Positions 36,230 through 44,031 of a DNA stretch of 64,000 nucleotides are shown here, piece after piece. Position numbers and translations under genes: made by a program. The number at the start of each line of letters is the position of its first letter. Positions within the stretch are counted from its first letter, which is position 1. The notes below the pieces were generated by a model. The model made no database searches, was not told where the DNA came from, and saw only the letters and a program-made list of their open reading frames with translations. Source of the DNA: Bog-159 sp035499555 (GTDB lineage: Bacteria > Acidobacteriota > Terriglobia > Bryobacterales > Bryobacteraceae); NCBI GenBank assembly GCA_035499555.1, contig DATJYO010000008.1:24601-88600 (forward strand), read 5' to 3'.

Positions 36230-36709
36230 ATGAACTGTCCCAGTTGCGGCGCTCCCATGCGCCTCACCGAAAACGACGAATCGCTGACGTGCGAATACTG
36301 CCGCGGCGTTTACACGCCGGAGCCGAACGTCGACGGCGTCCGCCCATTGGGTGAGGCTTCCCCGCTCGCCTGCCCGGTGTGCCGGGTGCCGCTGGAAAAA
36401 GCGGCGCTGGGCGGGCGGCGGATTCTGTACTGCACCAGATGCCAGGGGATACTGGTTCCCATGGAGGATTTCCTGGGAATTACGGAGGAACTGCGCGCGC
36501 AACACCCCCACGACCATGCCATTCAGCCGCCCGTAAACCGCGGCGAACTGCAGCGCCACCTCGATTGTCCCCAGTGCCACCAGCGCATGGAGACGCACGT
36601 TTACGAGGGTCCGGGCAATATCGTCATCGACGACTGTTCGCGCTGCTCGCTGGACTGGCTGGACAAAGGCGAATTGATGAAAGTGGTCCGCGCTCCGGGC
36701 GCCGGCTAA
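36230..36709 (+). CDS. zinc-ribbon (TFIIB-type zinc finger) protein
   Basis: A 159-residue protein with four CxxC knuckles pairing into zinc ribbons: CPSC/CEYC at the N-terminus (residues 3-6, 21-24), CPVC/CTRC in the middle (about 48-73), and CPQC/CSRC near the end (about 111-140), so three ribbons. Such zf-TFIIB proteins often accompany SPFH/YdjI-like proteins, as here (8 nt downstream of the SPFH gene). Function is unknown; they probably act in the same membrane-scaffold complex. The start at 36230 is the ATG right after the SPFH stop. Confidence 0.85.
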   Translation: MNCPSCGAPMRLTENDESLTCEYCRGVYTPEPNVDGVRPLGEASPLACPVCRVPLEKAALGGRRILYCTRCQGILVPMEDFLGITEELRAQHPHDHAIQPPVNRGELQRHLDCPQCHQRMETHVYEGPGNIVIDDCSRCSLDWLDKGELMKVVRAPGAG

Positions 36710-36716
36710 AGGGCCG

Positions 36717-36728
36717 CCGCCCGGGCGG
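36717..36728. terminator. GC palindrome between convergent genes, weak terminator candidate
   Basis: CCGCCCGGGCGG is a perfect 12-bp palindrome in the 25-nt gap between two convergent stops. It lacks a loop and a T run, so a terminator role is tentative. Confidence 0.3.
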
Positions 36729-36734
36729 AGCATC

Positions 36735-38906
36735 TCACTTTCGGTTCGACATGCTCAACGCGCGATCCGCATCGGCGAACCGTCCCGCCGCGGCATACAA
36801 CTGCGCGAGTTGCTGCCAGAGGCTGGCGTTTTCCGGCAGCAACCGGGTGGCTTCCTCCTCATAAGAAATGGCCCGCTGCAGATCGCCCAACCGATACCAC
36901 GAACGCGCGCGGCCGTGGGCCGTATTTGCCAGGAATGCATTGTCGACCAACAACTCCGGATGCGGCGGCAAACTGCGCGCGGCCTCATCGAAGGCGGCCA
37001 GCGCCTCCTGGGGACGCCGCGCTGCGAGCCATGCGTATCCGAGGTTCTGCAGGGGCTTGAAGGGCCACCGGGAGACCGCCACGGCTTTTTGCCAGGCTCC
37101 GATGGCCTCCTCCAGCCGGCCGCGCGCCTGACAGAACGACGCCAGCGCCGACCATGGCGCCACCAGGTCCGGCTCGAGTTCGGTGGCGCGCACGAAGTCC
37201 TGCTCCGCGGCTTGCGGGTTGCCGATGTCCTCGTAGATTTGACCGCGCAGGAAGTACAAGTAACCGGTATCGGGGTGAAGATGCAATGCCCTGGCTGCCG
37301 CTGCCAGCGCTTCGGAATCACGTCCGAGGGCGTGCAGCACGGCGGCGGCATTTGCCCAGGCGTCAAACCCCCGGCCGCCCGGCAGCGGGGCGGTAGCGCA
37401 GTCTACCTTCGGATATCCTGCGGCGTTCCGCACGAAAACCGCGGACACCTCGTCCAGGTATACCGGAGTCCACGTATTGCTCCGGCAGAACTGCCGCAGC
37501 ACCGGAAAAAACTGCAGCGCGAAATATCGTCCGAGCGGCACCACGATCGTGCGGATGCCGTAGCGTTCCGCTTCCGCCTGCCATTCGGGCGAGTCTGGCG
37601 GCCTGCTTTTCAGCAGCGCCGCGCGCAGCATACGGTCCGCACCGAATGGAATCGCCCGGCTATCGATGTAGTCCTTGTATTCCGGGCCCAACCGGAACGC
37701 CAGGTAAGCTCCCTCGCTGTATCCGCCGAAGATCTGCGCCGGCAGGTGTTGCTGTTTCACGAAGGCCGTGGCTCTTTCCGGAAACCACCACGACAGACCC
37801 GGGCCGAAGGAAACGGTTTCGTCCGCGGACCGGTACGTCCGGCCGTTCACCAGGTTAGCCATACGCAAGGCGCCTATGCCGATCAACAATGCGCCAACCG
37901 CTACCGCCAGGCTCCTGCGTTTCAGGGCCGGCAGTTGCGACGCCAGGACCTCGCCGCCGACCACCACGATCAGGATGCCGGCCAACGACATCGTCCGCTG
38001 GTGCCGGAGGACCAGATACACCGCTCCCGCCAGCAGCAAGGCCTCCGGGACCCGCTGCCGGCGTAGCGCGAGCACCATGGCGCAGAGTGCGATCAGCAGC
38101 AGCAGATACGACGTGTCCGGCGCCAGGGGCCACAGTTCAACCCGTATGTGCGCCCAATTCAACGGCAGCGGCGCCCACTCCAGGATCGCCTCGGAATGCA
38201 CCTCCATAACGGCTTCCTGCCGCGCCAGCACCTGGTAAACCTTCCAGCCCCACGGGTTGATCAAGGTGGCCGCGCAGGTGGCCATCAGCCACGGCCCGGC
38301 GCGCCGCAGACGGTCCCAAGCCCGGTGGAATACTTCGAGCACGATGTACGCCGCCGCCAGTCCCAGGCCCGCAATGAAGCCGGGATGCAGATTCACCCAG
38401 ACGGCCATGATCGGCGGCAGCAGCCACAGCCGCGCGTCGCCGGTCTTGTACTGTTGCCAGACGATCGAGAGCGCGGCGGCGAACAGCACTACACTGAACA
38501 TCTCCGCGCGCGCGGTGATGCGGGACGTCACCGGCGGCACGGCGATGATGGCCAACCCGGCGGCGGTGGCCGACCCGCGCCGCAGCAGCAATGCCACGGT
38601 GCCCGCGGAAGCGGCCGCGGTCAGCCAGGATAGCAGCGCATATCCGCCCAGCAGAAACAAGCCGTAAAAAACCAGGCCGGCTCCCACGGGATAGATCCAG
38701 GGCTGGCCCGCCGCGGTGTACGAGAGTACGTCTGTCGATGGAATCTGACGATGTTGCACGATCCAGCGGGCCGTGGCCATCTGCCAGCCCAGATCGAATT
38801 CGGCGACGGTTCTCAAACCGGCCAGAAACGCATAGACGACGGCGGTTGCACCCAGCGCGTACGACAACAGCCGGCCGCGCCTGAGCTTCACGAGCGCCGC
38901 TGGCAT
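36735..38906 (-). CDS. polytopic membrane protein with C-terminal TPR repeats
   Basis: A 723-residue protein. The N-terminal about 420 residues contain about 10 hydrophobic segments, beginning LSYALGATAVVYAFLAGL. The EFDLGWQMATARWIVQHRQIPSTDVLSYT loop resembles GT-C glycosyltransferase first loops (acidic DLGW). Then come a soluble loop and a TPR array from about 515 to 715 (AAAARALHLHPDTGYLYFLRGQIYEDIGN, AIGAWQKAVAVSRWPFKPLQNLGYAWL). This resembles acidobacterial proteins annotated as putative O-linked sugar transferases, but transferase activity is unproven. Its first 19 nt overlap the end of the fpg gene, so it is translated as the last gene of the redox/repair operon. Confidence 0.8.
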   Translation of the reverse strand: MPAALVKLRRGRLLSYALGATAVVYAFLAGLRTVAEFDLGWQMATARWIVQHRQIPSTDVLSYTAAGQPWIYPVGAGLVFYGLFLLGGYALLSWLTAAASAGTVALLLRRGSATAAGLAIIAVPPVTSRITARAEMFSVVLFAAALSIVWQQYKTGDARLWLLPPIMAVWVNLHPGFIAGLGLAAAYIVLEVFHRAWDRLRRAGPWLMATCAATLINPWGWKVYQVLARQEAVMEVHSEAILEWAPLPLNWAHIRVELWPLAPDTSYLLLLIALCAMVLALRRQRVPEALLLAGAVYLVLRHQRTMSLAGILIVVVGGEVLASQLPALKRRSLAVAVGALLIGIGALRMANLVNGRTYRSADETVSFGPGLSWWFPERATAFVKQQHLPAQIFGGYSEGAYLAFRLGPEYKDYIDSRAIPFGADRMLRAALLKSRPPDSPEWQAEAERYGIRTIVVPLGRYFALQFFPVLRQFCRSNTWTPVYLDEVSAVFVRNAAGYPKVDCATAPLPGGRGFDAWANAAAVLHALGRDSEALAAAARALHLHPDTGYLYFLRGQIYEDIGNPQAAEQDFVRATELEPDLVAPWSALASFCQARGRLEEAIGAWQKAVAVSRWPFKPLQNLGYAWLAARRPQEALAAFDEAARSLPPHPELLVDNAFLANTAHGRARSWYRLGDLQRAISYEEEATRLLPENASLWQQLAQLYAAAGRFADADRALSMSNRK

Positions 38907-39682
38907 TTAGGGCAGAAATGGGTGCCGCGTTGTGCCACCAGGATCCGCCGGATGGCCGTTCCGCACTTGACGCAGGGCTCGCCGGTCCGCTGGTAGACGC
39001 GGTGTTCCAGCTGGAAGAAGCCTTTGCGGCCTTCCGCGTCCACGTAGTCGGAAATCGACGAGCCGCCTTTCTCGATGGCCTGCGTCAGCACCTCTACGAT
39101 CGCCGCGCGCAGTTGCTTGACGCGGTCCGGACGCAATCGCGCGCCGAGTGCCAGCGGATGGATGCCTGCCCGGAACAGCGCTTCGTCGGCGTAAATATTC
39201 CCCACGCCGCGAATGAAGTGCTGATCGAGCAGCACCGACTTGATGCGGGCCTTGCGGCGCTTGAGCCGCGCGGCGAACTCCGCCAGCGATACTTCGAGCG
39301 GCTCCGGACCCAGCTTCTCCACCCGCGCCGGCAGCCCGCGGCTGACTTCGATACGGCCGAACTGCCGCTGATCTTCGAATCGCAACACGCCCCGATCGAG
39401 GTTCACCAGCGCGTGCGTGTGCTTTCCCAGGCTGCCGCCCAGCAGCAGTTTTCCGGTCATGCCGAGATGCACGGTGAGGCAGTGGCCGCCATCCAGATCG
39501 ATGACGATGAATTTGCCGCGTCGCCGTATGCCCCGGATGCGCCGTCCGGCGACCGCCGCGCTCATCCGCTCCGCGTCACCCAGCAGGATGCGCGGACAGG
39601 TGAACTCGGCCGACACGATGCGCCGTCCCACGATGGGCGCGATGGATCGCGCCACGGTTTCCACTTCAGGCAGCTCAGGCAC
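38888..39682 (-). CDS. mutM: formamidopyrimidine-DNA glycosylase (MutM/Fpg)
   Basis: A 264-residue base-excision repair enzyme. The GTG at 39682 is chosen because it leaves Pro as residue 2 (PELPEVETVARS), the catalytic N-terminal proline required by the family. The GKHTHALVNLDRG region, the helix-two-turn-helix RGVGNIYADEALFRAGIHP and a C-terminal zinc finger with four cysteines (EPCVKCG ... HFCPKCQ) complete the family layout. It removes 8-oxoguanine and fapy lesions. It overlaps the Rieske gene by 8 nt at its start and the TPR membrane gene at its end, so it is embedded in an operon of redox genes, fitting a role in oxidative damage. Confidence 0.95.
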   Translation of the reverse strand: MPELPEVETVARSIAPIVGRRIVSAEFTCPRILLGDAERMSAAVAGRRIRGIRRRGKFIVIDLDGGHCLTVHLGMTGKLLLGGSLGKHTHALVNLDRGVLRFEDQRQFGRIEVSRGLPARVEKLGPEPLEVSLAEFAARLKRRKARIKSVLLDQHFIRGVGNIYADEALFRAGIHPLALGARLRPDRVKQLRAAIVEVLTQAIEKGGSSISDYVDAEGRKGFFQLEHRVYQRTGEPCVKCGTAIRRILVAQRGTHFCPKCQRRS

Positions 39683-39989
39683 GTTCGGGCACGTCGAGCA
39701 GGATGTCGTCGCCATTCACCTGCACCGCATACGTGGCGACCTTCTGATTCGGGTCGTAGTCGTTGGCGCCGGTCTGGCTATCCCATTCCCAGGCATGCCA
39801 CGGGCACACTACATAGTTGCCGTGGATGGTGCCCTGTCCCAGCGGTCCGCCGCGATGCAAACACGTCCCACTCAGCGCGGTGATGCGGCCGTCCACGTTG
39901 CAGAGCGCATAGAGATCGTTCCCGACCGAGACTTCCTTTACGGAATTGACAGGCAGTTGAGAGAGACTTGCGACCTTGACCAGGGGCAT
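39675..39989 (-). CDS. Rieske [2Fe-2S] ferredoxin
   Basis: A 104-residue soluble Rieske ferredoxin. The cluster ligands are Cys-x-His (CLHRGGPLG, about residues 43-45) and Cys-x2-His (CPWHAWEWD, about 62-65). The length and lack of a signal peptide fit cytoplasmic ferredoxins of the dioxygenase or NirD type, passing electrons from a reductase to an oxygenase. No oxygenase is in the window; the FAD reductase encoded upstream is a natural electron donor candidate. A TAGGCT hexamer ends 7 nt before the ATG, and its stop overlaps the fpg start. Confidence 0.93.
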   Translation of the reverse strand: MPLVKVASLSQLPVNSVKEVSVGNDLYALCNVDGRITALSGTCLHRGGPLGQGTIHGNYVVCPWHAWEWDSQTGANDYDPNQKVATYAVQVNGDDILLDVPERA

Positions 39990-39995
39990 CCATTC

Positions 39996-40001
39996 AGCCT
40001 A
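39996..40001 (-). promoter_or_regulatory. putative -10 element before the Rieske gene
   Basis: TAGGCT on the minus strand ends 7 nt before the ATG at 39989, inside the 40-nt gap after the FAD reductase gene. This would allow a separate leaderless transcript of the Rieske-fpg-TPR genes. The match to consensus is partial (first, second and last base). Confidence 0.35.
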
Positions 40002-40029
40002 TCGCAATTGCCAGGGAATGTCCCGGACT

Positions 40030-41301
40030 CTACAACAGCTTCAACAACCTTTGCGCCGCAATCAGGACCGGGTCCCACGCCGTGGCGAAGGGCGGCGCGT
40101 AAGCCAGATCGAGCTGCTCCAGTTCCTCGATGCGCAGGCGGCTGTGCAGTGCGGTGGCGATGACATTAATCCGGCCTTCGACGCCGTCTTCGCCCCAGAC
40201 ACATCCACCCAGCAGGCGGCGCGATCCGCGGTCGGCCACCAGTTCCACGGTCAGTGGCCGGCCGTCGAAATAGCCCGCGCGGCCCGGCGCCGTGATGCGT
40301 GCCGAAACCGGCGCGAAAGCTTCCCGCCCCGCCTGCTCCACGGACAAGCCCGTGATAGCCACGCCCAAGCCGAACACGTTGACGATCGCGGTTCCCACCA
40401 CCCCGCTGAACCGCTCCCGCCGTCCGGCGGCATTGGCGCCGGCGATCCGGCCCATCTTGTTGGCCGTGGTTCCCAGCGGAATGTAAGCCGGCCGTCCGGT
40501 GACCAGGTGCGGCGCCTCGGCGCAATCGCCCGCCGCGTATACGCCGGTCAGGTTGGTCTCCATGTGTTCGTCCACGCGGATCGCGCCTGTGCGCCCCGTT
40601 TCCACGCCGGCCTCGGTAGCGAGTTCCACGTTGGGCCGCACGCCGGCCGCCTGCACGGCAAGATCGTATCCCCGCGCATCCGTCGCGCGGGTGTTTAGTT
40701 GCAGTTCGACGCGGAACCGTTCCAGGCGCGTGCGCACCGCGTTCGTCAGTTCGCCATCGCCCCGGCGCAACACGTGCGCGCTCTCCTCCACGACTGTCAC
40801 GCCCAGGCCGTTTCGCCGCAGCGCCTCGGCGATCTCCAGGCCGATATAGCCCGCCCCCGCGACCAGGGCGCGCTTCGGCTGCCGGGTGCGCAGAAACGCC
40901 CGCAGGCGCTCGGCGTCTTCCAGCGTGTGCAGCGTGAACACCGGCGCGCCGGTCAGTTCCAGCGTATGCGGCCGGGCTCCCGTGGCGATCACCAGACGGT
41001 CGTACCGCACGCGTTCGCCGCCGTCCAGGATGACTTCGCGCCGCGCGTGCGAGATTGTATCCACGCGGGCGTCAGTCCGCACCAGGATGTTGCGTTCCTT
41101 GCGGAAGTATTCGGGCGTGTAGACCACCAGGTCGCTGGCGCGGCGGACGCGGCCCTCCAGGTAGAAGGGCAGGCCGCAGGCGCCGTAGGAGATGGTTGCG
41201 CCCTTTTCGAGAACCGTGATTTCGAGCGACGGATCCAGCCGCCGCGCGCGTGCCGCGGCGCTCAAGCCCGCCGCTACGCCGCCAATCACCAGCAGCCGCA
41301 T
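40030..41301 (-). CDS. FAD-dependent CoA-disulfide reductase/NADH oxidase-like protein
   Basis: A 423-residue pyridine nucleotide-disulfide oxidoreductase of the single-cysteine class. FAD motif: VIGGVAAGLSAAARARR (5-21). Redox-active Cys42 (SYGACGLPFYLEG), as in CoA-disulfide reductase, NADH oxidase and NADH peroxidase. The NAD(P)H motif is ALVAGAGYIGLEIAEALRR (about 146-164). A second FAD contact is TGVYAAGDCAEAP (about 262-274), and a C-terminal dimerisation domain completes it. It reduces a thiol disulfide, O2 or peroxide with NAD(P)H. It lies just after the STAS gene (6 nt) and before the Rieske ferredoxin, to which it may donate electrons. Confidence 0.92.
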   Translation of the reverse strand: MRLLVIGGVAAGLSAAARARRLDPSLEITVLEKGATISYGACGLPFYLEGRVRRASDLVVYTPEYFRKERNILVRTDARVDTISHARREVILDGGERVRYDRLVIATGARPHTLELTGAPVFTLHTLEDAERLRAFLRTRQPKRALVAGAGYIGLEIAEALRRNGLGVTVVEESAHVLRRGDGELTNAVRTRLERFRVELQLNTRATDARGYDLAVQAAGVRPNVELATEAGVETGRTGAIRVDEHMETNLTGVYAAGDCAEAPHLVTGRPAYIPLGTTANKMGRIAGANAAGRRERFSGVVGTAIVNVFGLGVAITGLSVEQAGREAFAPVSARITAPGRAGYFDGRPLTVELVADRGSRRLLGGCVWGEDGVEGRINVIATALHSRLRIEELEQLDLAYAPPFATAWDPVLIAAQRLLKLL

Positions 41302-41307
41302 GGGCCG

Positions 41308-41715
41308 CTAGCCTTCTTTCTTCATCTGTTCCACGAAGCTTAGAATATCGAAGGTTTTGATGGCACGGTCCGGGAAGAAGCTGTTTACCGCGTCCTGTTC
41401 GTCGCTGAACAGGTCGAATACCGTGGCGAGCTTGGTCATCACCAGCAGCTCGATGTTGCGGCGGTTGACGTTCAGCAGCTTCAACACCCCGCCGGCTTTG
41501 CGCTGGCTGGTGGCGCACATGACCAGGGCGCCCAGCCCGGTCGAATCCACATAGTCAATATGGGCCATGTTGAGGATGACATTCGTCGAACCCGCGGCCG
41601 TGAGCGCGGCCATCTTTTCGCGCAACGCGCCGGCTTCCGTGCCCATCGTGATGCGGCCCTTCAGGTCCAGAATCGTGATGCCTTCCCACTCGCGCTGTTG
41701 GATTTCGAGACTCAT
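41308..41715 (-). CDS. STAS-domain anti-sigma factor antagonist (RsbV/SpoIIAA-like)
   Basis: A 135-residue STAS protein: MSLEIQQREWEGITILDLKGRI at the start, and the phosphorylation site Asp57-Ser58 in HIDYVDSTGLGALVM. Such proteins bind anti-sigma kinases of the RsbW type; the kinase phosphorylates the serine, and dephosphorylation frees the antagonist. No RsbW partner is in the window. The C-terminal extension of about 25 residues beyond the core (DRAIKTFDILSFVEQMKKEG) is longer than in RsbV. It sits directly between ferredoxin and FAD reductase genes (1-6 nt gaps), linking redox genes to a stress-switch pathway (inference). Confidence 0.9.
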   Translation of the reverse strand: MSLEIQQREWEGITILDLKGRITMGTEAGALREKMAALTAAGSTNVILNMAHIDYVDSTGLGALVMCATSQRKAGGVLKLLNVNRRNIELLVMTKLATVFDLFSDEQDAVNSFFPDRAIKTFDILSFVEQMKKEG

Positions 41716-41716
41716 T

Positions 41717-42067
41717 TCAGACTGGCATCTTGAAGCCGATCCTCGCCTCGACCTCCTCGATGGCCACCATCGCGATGGCGTCCCACGGGCAGCCGTCCAG
41801 GAAGGCGCCGTCCGGCCCCTTGCTGGTGCACTTCTTGCAGCCGATGCACAATACCGGATCGACTTCGATGTGCCCGAAGGGCGGATGATCTTCGTCCGGC
41901 ACCCAGTACATGCAATCGGCCACCGGGCAGTACGGCACGCAGGCCGGCGAACCGGCGCAACCCGTGCAGCACTCCGTGATGACTGCCAGTTCCTTGGGCC
42001 GCTTCTTGCGCGGTGTGGCGATGCCCTCCGACTTGGGCTCCATCTTGACGACAGCAACGGCGGACAT
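41717..42067 (-). CDS. 2[4Fe-4S] ferredoxin
   Basis: A 116-residue ferredoxin. Two cysteine sets are visible: ECCTGCAGSPACVPYCPVADC (about 33-53) and CIGCKKC ... GCPWDAI (about 73-96), each giving four ligands plus extras. This fits a double [4Fe-4S] electron carrier. The N-terminal 30 residues are basic and Lys-rich. The ATG at 42067 is chosen because the upstream frame lacks ferredoxin sequence and a CATAAT -10-like hexamer ends 8 nt before it. First gene of the redox operon (ferredoxin, STAS, FAD reductase, Rieske, fpg), all on the minus strand with gaps of 40 nt or less. Confidence 0.9.
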   Translation of the reverse strand: MSAVAVVKMEPKSEGIATPRKKRPKELAVITECCTGCAGSPACVPYCPVADCMYWVPDEDHPPFGHIEVDPVLCIGCKKCTSKGPDGAFLDGCPWDAIAMVAIEEVEARIGFKMPV

Positions 42068-42074
42068 GCAATGG

Positions 42075-42080
42075 ATTATG
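42075..42080 (-). promoter_or_regulatory. putative -10 of the ferredoxin-led operon
   Basis: CATAAT (5 of 6 to TATAAT) on the minus strand ends 8 nt before the ferredoxin ATG at 42067. No clear -35 and no ribosome binding site, so the transcript may be leaderless. Confidence 0.45.
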
Positions 42081-42108
42081 ACACAACCGCGAGCGTCCCG
42101 GTTGGGCT

Positions 42109-43284
42109 CTAAGGGAGAACCGGCACCGGCTTTTCGGGCGGCGGGACCGCGACGCACCAACTCATGTAGGGTGACAGCGCCTGGTTCGCCTGGTCTTGTT
42201 CCACCGCGAAGAAGCCGCCCAGCAAGTCCGCATCGTGGGTTTGGCCGTCCGGGAAAGCCAGCTTGACCGGCACGCGCGAAAGCCCTGCGGGGAAGCTCTT
42301 AGTGGAAACGCTCCCCACGGGGCCGCCGAGCCGGCCCCCAAAGTCGTCCTTGTTTCCCATGGGAACCGCCCAGCCGACCCGCGGCTGTTTCAAGGAGGGA
42401 TTCTGCACATAGCGCGGAGCCTGGCCCACGTACGGGAACAGGTCGGCGATCCAGCCAGTGACCATGGTGGCGGCGTATGCCCGGGCGGGCTTGTAGATCG
42501 CCTTCCAAAATTCCGGGTTCGGGTGGCCGCCCACGGTCTTCACGAACTCGTCCAGGATGGGACGCACGCGTGAAACCCACCAGTCCAGGCCGAATGTCTC
42601 GAGCACCTCGATCCGCGCGCGGATGCGCTCCCAGTCGTTGAGGGAACCCGTCAGGGTGATGGACGGTATACCGCAAACGCACAACATGACGTAGCTGAAG
42701 TAGCTCGCGTAGGTGTCCATCAGCGCGATCTCGCTGGCGGTGCGCACGGCAGGCGTAGTCGTAGAGAAATCGCAGACCAGAGTCTCGTGCAGCGCCGGAT
42801 CGGTGGCATCGCGGATCTGGGAAGAGAAACCGGCGATGGCCTGCTGGAAACCGTCCACGCTCCACTCCCCGACTGAAGCGGTCAGCTCTTTTTTCCCCTG
42901 GTGGCGTACCAGGCGGCCGCGGAAGCGCTCCGCGTTGACGGTTACGTGATGGCTGAACCCCTGCGCGATGACCAGCCAGATCGCATCCGGAGATAGAACC
43001 AGGGGACGGTGCTGCGCGAAGGCCGTGTGAATGGCGTCGATCAGGGGATGGCAGCGGGCGACCGCGATGCGGCCTGCCCGGTCTGGCCGGGTACCCTCGC
43101 CATCGGCATCCACCACCGGCCGCCCGCCATCCGGCAGCACCAGGACCTGCCGTTGAAACCGCCGGCTGAGTTGGTTGTCGAGCCGTTCGGTCCACAAGGG
43201 CTTTAGGGCCGGCGAAACCTCATCCACCGGGAAGGTGGTCTCTGCCGGCGGCTTGGAGAAGCGGTTGAGCAGTTGAGACAGCAT
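42109..43284 (-). CDS. DUF4419 domain protein
   Basis: A 391-residue soluble protein starting at ATG 43284 (MLSQLLNRFSKPPAETTFP). The segment HPLIDAIHTAFAQHRPLVLSPDAIWLVIAQGFSHHVTVNAERFR and the later FSYVMLCVCGIPSITLTGSLNDWERIRARIEVLETFGLDWWVSRVRPILDEFV match the DUF4419 family as I recall it; its biochemical role is unknown. The gene is divergent from the ECF sigma/kinase pair, with 45 nt between start codons, so they may share regulation. Larger upstream frames on this strand are shadows of the sigma gene. Confidence 0.85.
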   Translation of the reverse strand: MLSQLLNRFSKPPAETTFPVDEVSPALKPLWTERLDNQLSRRFQRQVLVLPDGGRPVVDADGEGTRPDRAGRIAVARCHPLIDAIHTAFAQHRPLVLSPDAIWLVIAQGFSHHVTVNAERFRGRLVRHQGKKELTASVGEWSVDGFQQAIAGFSSQIRDATDPALHETLVCDFSTTTPAVRTASEIALMDTYASYFSYVMLCVCGIPSITLTGSLNDWERIRARIEVLETFGLDWWVSRVRPILDEFVKTVGGHPNPEFWKAIYKPARAYAATMVTGWIADLFPYVGQAPRYVQNPSLKQPRVGWAVPMGNKDDFGGRLGGPVGSVSTKSFPAGLSRVPVKLAFPDGQTHDADLLGGFFAVEQDQANQALSPYMSWCVAVPPPEKPVPVLP

Positions 43285-43317
43285 GGCGATTTTGATTCTC
43301 GCACACTCCGGCTGGGC

Positions 43318-43323
43318 TATCAT
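43318..43323 (+). promoter_or_regulatory. putative -10 of a leaderless ECF sigma transcript
   Basis: TATCAT ends exactly 7 nt before the TTG at 43330, where homologous sigma factors begin. There is no ribosome binding site. A -35 (TTGATT at 43292) is 20 nt upstream and therefore a poor fit. Confidence 0.45.
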
Positions 43324-43329
43324 CTGAGT

Positions 43330-44031
43330 TTGGATCCGGACACCGCCATTGGCGGGCCTCAGCATCGTTTTCCCTCCACCCGGCTGTCGCTGCTGGAAGC
43401 CGCGAGCGCGGGCGCGGGATTGCCGAATGACGCGCTCGAGCGCGTCACCGCGCTCTATTGGAAGCCGGTTTATCATTTCATCCGGGTGAAGTTCCGTAAG
43501 TCGAACGAAGACGCCAAGGATCTGACACAGGGGTTTTTCGCGACCGCACTGGAGCGCGATTTCTTCGCCCGATTCGATGCGTCGCAAGCTTCTTTCCGCA
43601 CGTATCTGCGGATGGCTGTGGAACGGTATGCGGCGTCGCAGTACGCCGCGGCGGGCCGGCAGAAGCGCGGCGGCGATGTGCGGTTCGCACCACTGGAAGA
43701 AGCGTCCGCGGCGGGTGAATCGCCGGAGGAAGTGTTCGAGCGCGAATGGCAGCGGCAACTGTTTGCGCTGGCTCTCGACGAACTCCGCGCGTACTGCGAA
43801 TTGTCGGGTAGAGGGATACAGTTCGCGCTCTTCGCGGCGTACGATCTGGCGGACGGCGCCCGCCCGTCCTACGCCGAGCTGGCCGCGCGCTACGCGGTCG
43901 CCGAGACGTCGGTAACCAACCATCTGGCGTGGGCGCGGCGCACGCTGCGGCAATTGGTGAACGACCGGCTGCGGGGCGTCACGGCCGGTGAAGGCGAAAT
44001 GCGGGACGAGATGCGGCGCCTATGGAAGTGA
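43330..44031 (+). CDS. ECF-like RNA polymerase sigma factor
   Basis: A 233-residue sigma factor starting at TTG 43330 (LDPDTAIGGPQHRFPSTRLSLL). The IGGPxHRFPxT opening is common to acidobacterial, planctomycete and myxobacterial members. Region 2 covers ALYWKPVYHFIRVKFRKSNEDAKDLTQGFFATALE, and the region 4 helix-turn-helix is around RPSYAELAARYAVAETSVTNHLAWARRTLRQLV. Its stop overlaps the kinase start by 10 nt, so the kinase and sigma factor are translationally coupled, as in other kinase-linked ECF systems. The start is chosen by family alignment and by the -10-like TATCAT seven bases upstream. Confidence 0.85.
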   Translation: MDPDTAIGGPQHRFPSTRLSLLEAASAGAGLPNDALERVTALYWKPVYHFIRVKFRKSNEDAKDLTQGFFATALERDFFARFDASQASFRTYLRMAVERYAASQYAAAGRQKRGGDVRFAPLEEASAAGESPEEVFEREWQRQLFALALDELRAYCELSGRGIQFALFAAYDLADGARPSYAELAARYAVAETSVTNHLAWARRTLRQLVNDRLRGVTAGEGEMRDEMRRLWK

